Shown here one piece after another: positions 59,665 to 64,000 of a stretch of DNA of 64,000 nucleotides (position 1 is its first letter; each line of letters starts with the position of its first letter). Position numbers and translations under genes: made by a program. Below the pieces are notes generated by a model that worked only from the letters and a program-made list of their open reading frames with translations, had not been told where the DNA came from and searched no databases. The stretch is taken from the NCBI GenBank assembly GCA_052108535.1, contig JBQDZM010000008.1, positions 22,153 through 86,152 on the forward strand, given 5' to 3'. The stretch comes from Galactobacter sp052108535 (GTDB lineage Bacteria > Actinomycetota > Actinomycetes > Actinomycetales > Micrococcaceae).

Positions 59665-60383
59665 GCATCCAGCGCGCGCTCGTCACCCACGCGGGTTCCG
59701 ATCTGGGCCGGGCCGTCGCCACGCGCCTGGCCGCAGATGGGGCGTTCGTGGTCCTGTTGGACCCTGACGCGGACGCCGCCCGGGCGACGGCCGACGCCTG
59801 CGGCGGCGAGTCGGCGGCGGTCCTGGACTGGCCGTCGTCGGGCACTTCCGACGACTACTCAGCGGTGCTTCGCGCCGCCGGCGACGTGGACGTCGCGGTG
59901 AACCTGGCCGGTTCGTCGCGGCCGGCGCCGCTGCACAGAATGCTCGACGGCGCGTACCGCCTCACGCTCTCCACCAACCTGGACGAGGTGTTCGGGTTCT
60001 TGCGCGCGGAACTGGCCTCGATGATTCGCTCCGGTGCCGGCGCCATCGTGAATGTCACGAATGCAGCGGGGCTGCGTCCCGCCCCCGGGCTGGCTGCCTA
60101 CGCCGCTGCCACGCAGGCAGTGGTCGGCCTCGGTGCGTCCGCCGCGCTGGAGGCCGCACCACGCGGTGTCCGCGTCAACACCGTGGCCACCACCGCAACC
60201 CTCACCGGAGGGGTGCTGGACATGAACGAGCGCGAGCAGGCGGACTACGCCACGGAGGTGCCGCTGCGCAGGCTCGCTGACCCGTCAGAGGTGGCGGGCG
60301 TGGTCGCGTTCTTGCTCTCCGAGCAGGCAGGGTTCATCACGGGTCAGGTACTGAACGTGGATGGCGGCTCGCACCTGCGCTGA
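59661..60383 (+). CDS. SDR-family protein with degenerate active site
   Basis: This 240-residue Rossmann protein is aligned by NLAG, LRPAPGLAAYAAATQAVVGL and the C-terminal GFITGQVLNVDGGSHLR. The cofactor loop TGxxxGxG reads THAGSDLG. The catalytic Ser region reads VNVTNAAG with Asn in place of Ser, and YxxxK reads YAAAT with Thr in place of Lys. Tyr is kept. These changes should abolish normal SDR catalysis, so it may be a regulatory or structural pseudoenzyme. It is coupled to the HdeD-like gene. Confidence 0.82.
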   Translation: MSIQRALVTHAGSDLGRAVATRLAADGAFVVLLDPDADAARATADACGGESAAVLDWPSSGTSDDYSAVLRAAGDVDVAVNLAGSSRPAPLHRMLDGAYRLTLSTNLDEVFGFLRAELASMIRSGAGAIVNVTNAAGLRPAPGLAAYAAATQAVVGLGASAALEAAPRGVRVNTVATTATLTGGVLDMNEREQADYATEVPLRRLADPSEVAGVVAFLLSEQAGFITGQVLNVDGGSHLR

Positions 60384-60583
60384 GGCCTTTCCTGGTCGCT
60401 GCCGGTTCGAGCGGCGTTGGGTCCGCGCCGCTCCGCGCAGAGCCGGGTTGTCACCACAGAGCCGCCTTTTCGCCAGCTCCACGGTGAATCCCCGGCTCTG
60501 CGAACGGCACACGAACACCGCCCCGAGACGCCGGGCCGGCTGATCGACTGGATCGACGGCGAGTTCAGCCACTGTTCCTACTG

Positions 60584-60913
60584 TCACCGACAATCGACGG
60601 CAACACTGAGCGCGGCGCAGATCTCCCGCATCCTGGTACCGGAGAGCGAACCGACTCTCCGCGTGAGCACACCAACAGAAACCGTCTCCACGGAGTCCAG
60701 ATTGATCGCACACGGTTTCGGGATCGGGTCATCCCCCGGTTGCAGAACAACTTCACTTGCAAACCCGCGAATCGTCGTGGTGCACGGCGCGATGAGAACT
60801 CGCCGGAGCCGTGGAATCGCTACATCGCGGGACAAAATCACCACGGGCCGTGCGCCGATCCCGGGGAGTTCACACCATCACACCTCGCCGCGGCGGGGTA
60901 ACGGCGAGCTCAC
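60584..60913 (-). pseudogene. mazF-like toxin gene with nonsense codon
   Basis: The GTG at 60913 overlaps the antitoxin stop, as usual for such pairs. The frame then reads PLPRRGEV-stop-WCELPGIGARPVVILSRD, where MazF/PemK proteins have RGEVWW. The TGA at 60878-60880 is one base from TGG. Downstream the fold continues intact (RVLIAPCTTTIRG, PCAINLDSVETVSVG, MREICAALSVAVDC). The toxin is therefore inactivated unless readthrough or restart at an internal GTG (60844) occurs. Confidence 0.8.
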
Positions 60914-61149
60914 GAGGATGCCGCCGCTTCCCGGAATGAGGCGAGAGTGCCCCAGTCGCCCGCTTCATCGATGGGATGCTCCTCGTAGGCCCGCGCGTAC
61001 CCTTCGTCGATCTCCATCGCTCGTTGCTGAGCCACAAGGGCCGTCAACGCACTGTCGATGAGCGAGGCATCATTGCGCCCCTCGTTCGCTGCCCGAGCGG
61101 CTTCCAGCAAGTCCTTGTCCACGGTGATACTCAAACGTGTTCGACTCAT
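60910..61149 (-). CDS. Ribbon-helix-helix antitoxin (MazE-like)
   Basis: From the ATG at 61149 this is a 79-residue protein with an N-terminal ribbon-helix-helix (MSRTRLSITVDKDLLEAARA) and an acidic C-terminal toxin-binding tail (EIDEGYARAYEEHPIDEAGD). It overlaps the broken mazF-like gene by the GTGA arrangement. It is related to the MazE antitoxins of actinobacteria. It is probably a functional DNA-binding autoregulator left without an active toxin. Confidence 0.82.
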   Translation of the reverse strand: MSRTRLSITVDKDLLEAARAANEGRNDASLIDSALTALVAQQRAMEIDEGYARAYEEHPIDEAGDWGTLASFREAAASS

Positions 61150-61311
61150 GCCCCAACCATGCCACCGGCGTTGAGGTCGGTCTATGACTCGACAGCTTGC
61201 AAAAACGGCCAACGAGCACCCGTGGGCGTCAGCCACCAGTCGCCACTTCACCGGATCCGGAAGTGTGGACCCACGCCCTCCACAACGATTCCCGGGAGAT
61301 CCGGGAGCACC

Positions 61312-61929
61312 TCAGCCGCTGATCGCCGCCAGCTGGGTTGGGGTCAATTCCCGGACCTCAAGGTTGTCCAGCCCGGGGTGATAGCGCTTCCAGCCGTCCA
61401 ACGCATTCTGCGCCAACCGGATCAGGGTGCCGTGGGAAACCAACAGCAACGTGTCCTCGGGATACTGGGCTCGCAGCCGCTTCACGGTAGCTGCACCCCG
61501 CTCACCACAGTCGTAGGAACGCTCCACCCCAGGCATGATCCCGGCAGTAAATCCAGCTTCCTCCGCCTCACGCGGGTCACGCTCGTGTCCAGGGTGCAGT
61601 GTTGCGCGAACATCCGCAGGCAGGTCGCCGTCCCGGATGCCTTCGAATTCACCGTAGGCGCGTTCCAGCAGGCCCTCGTCCTGGGTCGGGGCCGCCAGTC
61701 CCAGGTGCGCAGCGATGATTCCGCCCGTCTCCATGGCGCGTCCGAGGGTGGACGTGATCACTCGCGTGATGCCGCGACCCTCCAGACCTTCAGCGGCGGT
61801 CTGCGCCTGCGCTTTCCCGGTCTCGTTGAGCGGGATGTCGACCTGCCCCTGCAGTCTTCCTGCCTTGTTCCAGTCGGTTTGCCCATGCCGAACGAAGAAG
61901 ATGGCGGGCGACGACGCTGCAGTAGTCAT
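61312..61929 (-). CDS. Histidine phosphatase family protein
   Basis: This 205-residue protein has the phosphohistidine motif FFVRHGQTDWNKAGRLQGQ (catalytic His14), VITSTLGRAMETG, ERAYGEFEG and the second His in LLLVSHGTLIRLA. These place it in the phosphoglycerate mutase-like branch of broad-specificity phosphatases. The ATG at 61929 is upstream and divergent from the metY leader. The physiological substrate cannot be inferred. Confidence 0.88.
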   Translation of the reverse strand: MTTAASSPAIFFVRHGQTDWNKAGRLQGQVDIPLNETGKAQAQTAAEGLEGRGITRVITSTLGRAMETGGIIAAHLGLAAPTQDEGLLERAYGEFEGIRDGDLPADVRATLHPGHERDPREAEEAGFTAGIMPGVERSYDCGERGAATVKRLRAQYPEDTLLLVSHGTLIRLAQNALDGWKRYHPGLDNLEVRELTPTQLAAISG

Positions 61930-62012
61930 GCCTCAGAACCCTACCCAAACATCACATGACGACACGTGTTTTCCCCTGCCCTGATGAACGTGGGAACCTG
62001 GAGACAAGAGGA

Positions 62013-62109
62013 CCATCTCGAGCGGTACCAGGGACCCGGCCCCGTGACACCGCAGCAACCGCCCGCCCTTCCATGGACCAGGCAGGTGCTCCAGCCGGGA
62101 GTCGATGGA
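62013..62109 (+). promoter_or_regulatory. S-box (SAM) riboswitch upstream of metY
   Basis: Ordered blocks: CCATCT (P1), GAGCGGTACCAGGGACCCGG, GCAGCAACC at 62052-62060, a variable arm, AGGTGCT, GCCGGGA and CGATGGA (P1). The P1 3' strand overlaps GGAAAGGA, the ribosome-binding site of the ATG at 62124, consistent with translational control. Control of metY by SAM is expected. Confidence 0.9.
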
Positions 62110-62123
62110 AAGGAATTCACCTC

Positions 62124-63491
62124 ATGGCTCAAGGCCAGAGCGACCACCGTTTCGGGTTCCGCACCCGGGCACTTCACGCCGGGGGCACCCCCGATGCAGA
62201 GCATGGCGCCCGCGCGGTGCCGATCTACCAGTCCACGTCCTTCGTCTTCCAGAACACGGACGACGCCGCGAACCTGTTCGCACTGCAGAAGTACGGCAAC
62301 ATCTACTCCCGCATTGCCAACCCGACGGTCGCCGCGTTCGAAGAACGCATGGCGTCCTTGGAGGGTGGGATCGGGGCCGTCGCCACGGCGTCGGGCATGG
62401 CAGCAGAGTTCGTGACGTTCCTGGCCTTGGCCGGGCAGGGCGATCACATCGTGGCGTCGTCCCGGCTCTACGGCGGCACGGTCACGCAGCTCGATGTCAC
62501 CCTGAGGCGGCTCGGCGTCGAGACCACGTTCGTGGATTCCTCCGAGGCCGCCGATTTCGAGGCCGCCATCCAGGAGAACACCAAGGCCGTTTACACGGAG
62601 ATCGTGGCCAACCCGTCCACCTCCATCGTGGACCTGGAAGGTCTGGCGGAGGTGGCTCACAAGCACGGCCTGCCGCTGGTTGTGGATTCCACCCTGACTC
62701 CCCCGTACCTGCTGCGGCCCCTGGAGCACGGCGCGGACATCGTCATTCATTCGGCCACCAAGTTCTTGGGCGGGCACGGCACCACGCTGGGCGGCGTGGT
62801 CATCGAGTCCGGCCGTTTCAACTGGGCCAACGGCAAGTTCCCGCAGATGACCGAGCCGGTCCCCAGCTACGGCGGGGTGACCTGGCAGGGGAACTTCGGC
62901 GAGTACGGTTTCCTCACCAAGCTGCGCAATGAGCAGTTGCGAGACGTGGGTCCGTCCCTGTCCGCTCAGGCCGCCTTCCAGCTGTTGCAGGGCATCGAGA
63001 CGCTGCCGCAGCGCATGGATGAGCACGTGGCCAACGCCGAGAAGGTCGCGGCCTGGCTCGACGCCGACCCGCGCGTGTCCTGGGTTTCGCATCCTTCGCT
63101 GGAATCGCACCCGCAGCACGAGCGCGCCAAGGAGTTGCTACCCAACGGCGCACCCAGCGTGTTCAGTTTCGGTGTGGCCGGCGGCCGCGAGGCCGGCGCT
63201 CGCTTCATCGAGGCGCTCCAGTTGGCCTCTCACCTGGCGAACATCGGCGACGCCCGCACGCTGGTGCTGCATCCCGGTTCCACGACGCATCAGCAGCTCT
63301 CCGCTGAGCAGCTGGTCGCGGCTGGCATCCCGGACGATCTGATTCGCCTGTCCGTGGGTCTGGAGGACGTGGATGACATCATCTGGGACCTGGATCAGGC
63401 CCTGGATGCCGCTCAGTCCGCAGACGATGCAGAACCCGAGTTCGCGGCGCCCACGTATGACGCCTGCACCATCGATTTCGGAGGCAAGTGA
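62124..63491 (+). CDS. metY: O-acetylhomoserine sulfhydrylase
   Basis: From the ATG at 62124 this is a 455-residue Cys/Met-metabolism PLP enzyme: FRTRALHAGGTPDAEHGARA, SRIANPTVAAFEERMASLEG, VVDSTLTPPYLLRPLEHGAD and the PLP lysine in IHSATKFLGGHGTTLGG. The length and the sequence around LVLHPGSTTHQQL identify the O-acetylhomoserine sulfhydrylase group (O-acetylhomoserine + sulfide to homocysteine + acetate). It is under an S-box and overlaps the next gene (TGATG). Confidence 0.93.
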   Translation: MAQGQSDHRFGFRTRALHAGGTPDAEHGARAVPIYQSTSFVFQNTDDAANLFALQKYGNIYSRIANPTVAAFEERMASLEGGIGAVATASGMAAEFVTFLALAGQGDHIVASSRLYGGTVTQLDVTLRRLGVETTFVDSSEAADFEAAIQENTKAVYTEIVANPSTSIVDLEGLAEVAHKHGLPLVVDSTLTPPYLLRPLEHGADIVIHSATKFLGGHGTTLGGVVIESGRFNWANGKFPQMTEPVPSYGGVTWQGNFGEYGFLTKLRNEQLRDVGPSLSAQAAFQLLQGIETLPQRMDEHVANAEKVAAWLDADPRVSWVSHPSLESHPQHERAKELLPNGAPSVFSFGVAGGREAGARFIEALQLASHLANIGDARTLVLHPGSTTHQQLSAEQLVAAGIPDDLIRLSVGLEDVDDIIWDLDQALDAAQSADDAEPEFAAPTYDACTIDFGGK

Positions 63492-63991
63492 TGAGCACTG
63501 CAACGCCCGAGCGCACCTGGGTGGGCCCTTCAGCCGGTGAGCGGCTGGACATTCTGCGCCGAACCAAGTCCATCGCGATCGTGGGGGCGTCCCCGAAGCC
63601 GGAGCGCGCCTCCTACTTCGTGGCGACCTACCTGCTTTCCTCCTCGCCGTACACGGTCTACTTCATCAACCCCACGGCCAAGGAGATCCTGGGCCAGCCG
63701 GTGTACAAGTCGCTCGCGGATCTGCCTGAGGTCCCGGATCTCGTGGAGGTCTTCCGCAAGGACTCCGACCTCCCCGGTGTGGCGCAGGAAGCCATCGACA
63801 TCGGAGCCAAGACGGTCTGGTTCCAGCTCGGTTCCTGGAACGAGGAGGCCGCTCACCTGGCGGAGGCCGCTGGCCTCGAGGTGGTCATGGACCGCTGCGT
63901 CAAGATTGAGCACGCCCGCTTCCACGGCGGTTTGCACCTGGCCGGCTTCGACACTGGAGTGATCTCCTCGAAGCGGCAGCTACGCGCCTGA
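63491..63991 (+). CDS. CoA-binding domain protein
   Basis: This 166-residue protein with a CoA-binding Rossmann fold shows KSIAIVGASPKPERASYFVA, YTVYFINPTAKEILGQPVYK, VWFQLGSWNEEAAHLAEAAG and MDRCVKIEHARFHGG, typical of YccU-like proteins. The ATG at 63491 overlaps the metY stop. Genes of this family commonly follow metY in actinobacteria. The role is unknown; a link to acetyl-CoA or acyl-carrier handling in homoserine acetylation is conceivable. Confidence 0.88.
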   Translation: MSTATPERTWVGPSAGERLDILRRTKSIAIVGASPKPERASYFVATYLLSSSPYTVYFINPTAKEILGQPVYKSLADLPEVPDLVEVFRKDSDLPGVAQEAIDIGAKTVWFQLGSWNEEAAHLAEAAGLEVVMDRCVKIEHARFHGGLHLAGFDTGVISSKRQLRA

Positions 63992-64000
63992 TGATCTAGT

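Noticed and set aside
1..64000. tRNA or rRNA genes
   Set aside because: No cloverleaf with a CCA-type acceptor or rRNA core sequence was recognised by eye; a covariance search was not possible.

Overview
The window is high-GC actinobacterial DNA, most likely from a Micrococcales/Micrococcaceae-type organism. This is inferred from GC content, frequent GTG/TTG starts, the four S-box leaders and the gene families; no rRNA or tRNA was recognised to fix the taxonomy. The sequence is a draft scaffold with two 100-N gaps, at 38667-38766 and 54801-54900.

Positions 1-22280 are accessory DNA. The window opens inside a two-subunit ABC exporter-type transporter with one degenerate ATP site, followed by an AraC regulator. 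An IS3-family element (4231-6886) abuts that regulator and is itself split by an IS110-family element (4486-5834) whose 5' non-coding part is a candidate bridge RNA. A UvrA-like ATPase follows, then a resolvase/TniA/TniB transposition module (9779-12574). The next part is a plasmid or mobilizable-element backbone: ardA, duplicated repeats, an iteron cluster with plausible oriV character (13513-13822), an XRE repressor with triple operator, two lipoproteins, relaxase MobA and MobC with an oriT-like palindromic region, and an HTH protein plus P4/D5-type helicase behind a nested palindrome. The right junction appears to fall at the 5' end of a lipoprotein gene near 22280.

Positions 22280-41000 look chromosomal: a winged-helix regulator, a large secreted subtilase, and a four-gene operon of two transglutaminase-like proteins, a circularly permuted ATP-grasp/alpha-E fusion and a zinc metallopeptidase. 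Then come an acyltransferase, a monooxygenase-like protein, a Bcr/CflA exporter and a siderophore-interacting protein.

Positions 41000-64000 form a sulfur-acquisition district. Four S-box (SAM) riboswitches at 42477-42565, 54550-54645, 55111-55216 and 62013-62109 precede, respectively, an FMN-dependent monooxygenase, a peptide-type ABC importer operon ending in two flavin-linked oxidoreductases, acetyl-CoA synthetase, and O-acetylhomoserine sulfhydrylase. A sulfonate-type ssuBAC transporter lies divergent from the first. The logic appears to be to import organosulfur compounds, release sulfur with reduced-flavin monooxygenases, fix sulfide into homocysteine with MetY, and recycle the acetate produced through Acs. 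The remainder holds a DUF7832-like pseudogene, an M20 amidohydrolase, an HdeD-like membrane protein with a catalytically degenerate SDR, a MazEF-like module whose toxin carries a nonsense codon, and a histidine phosphatase.
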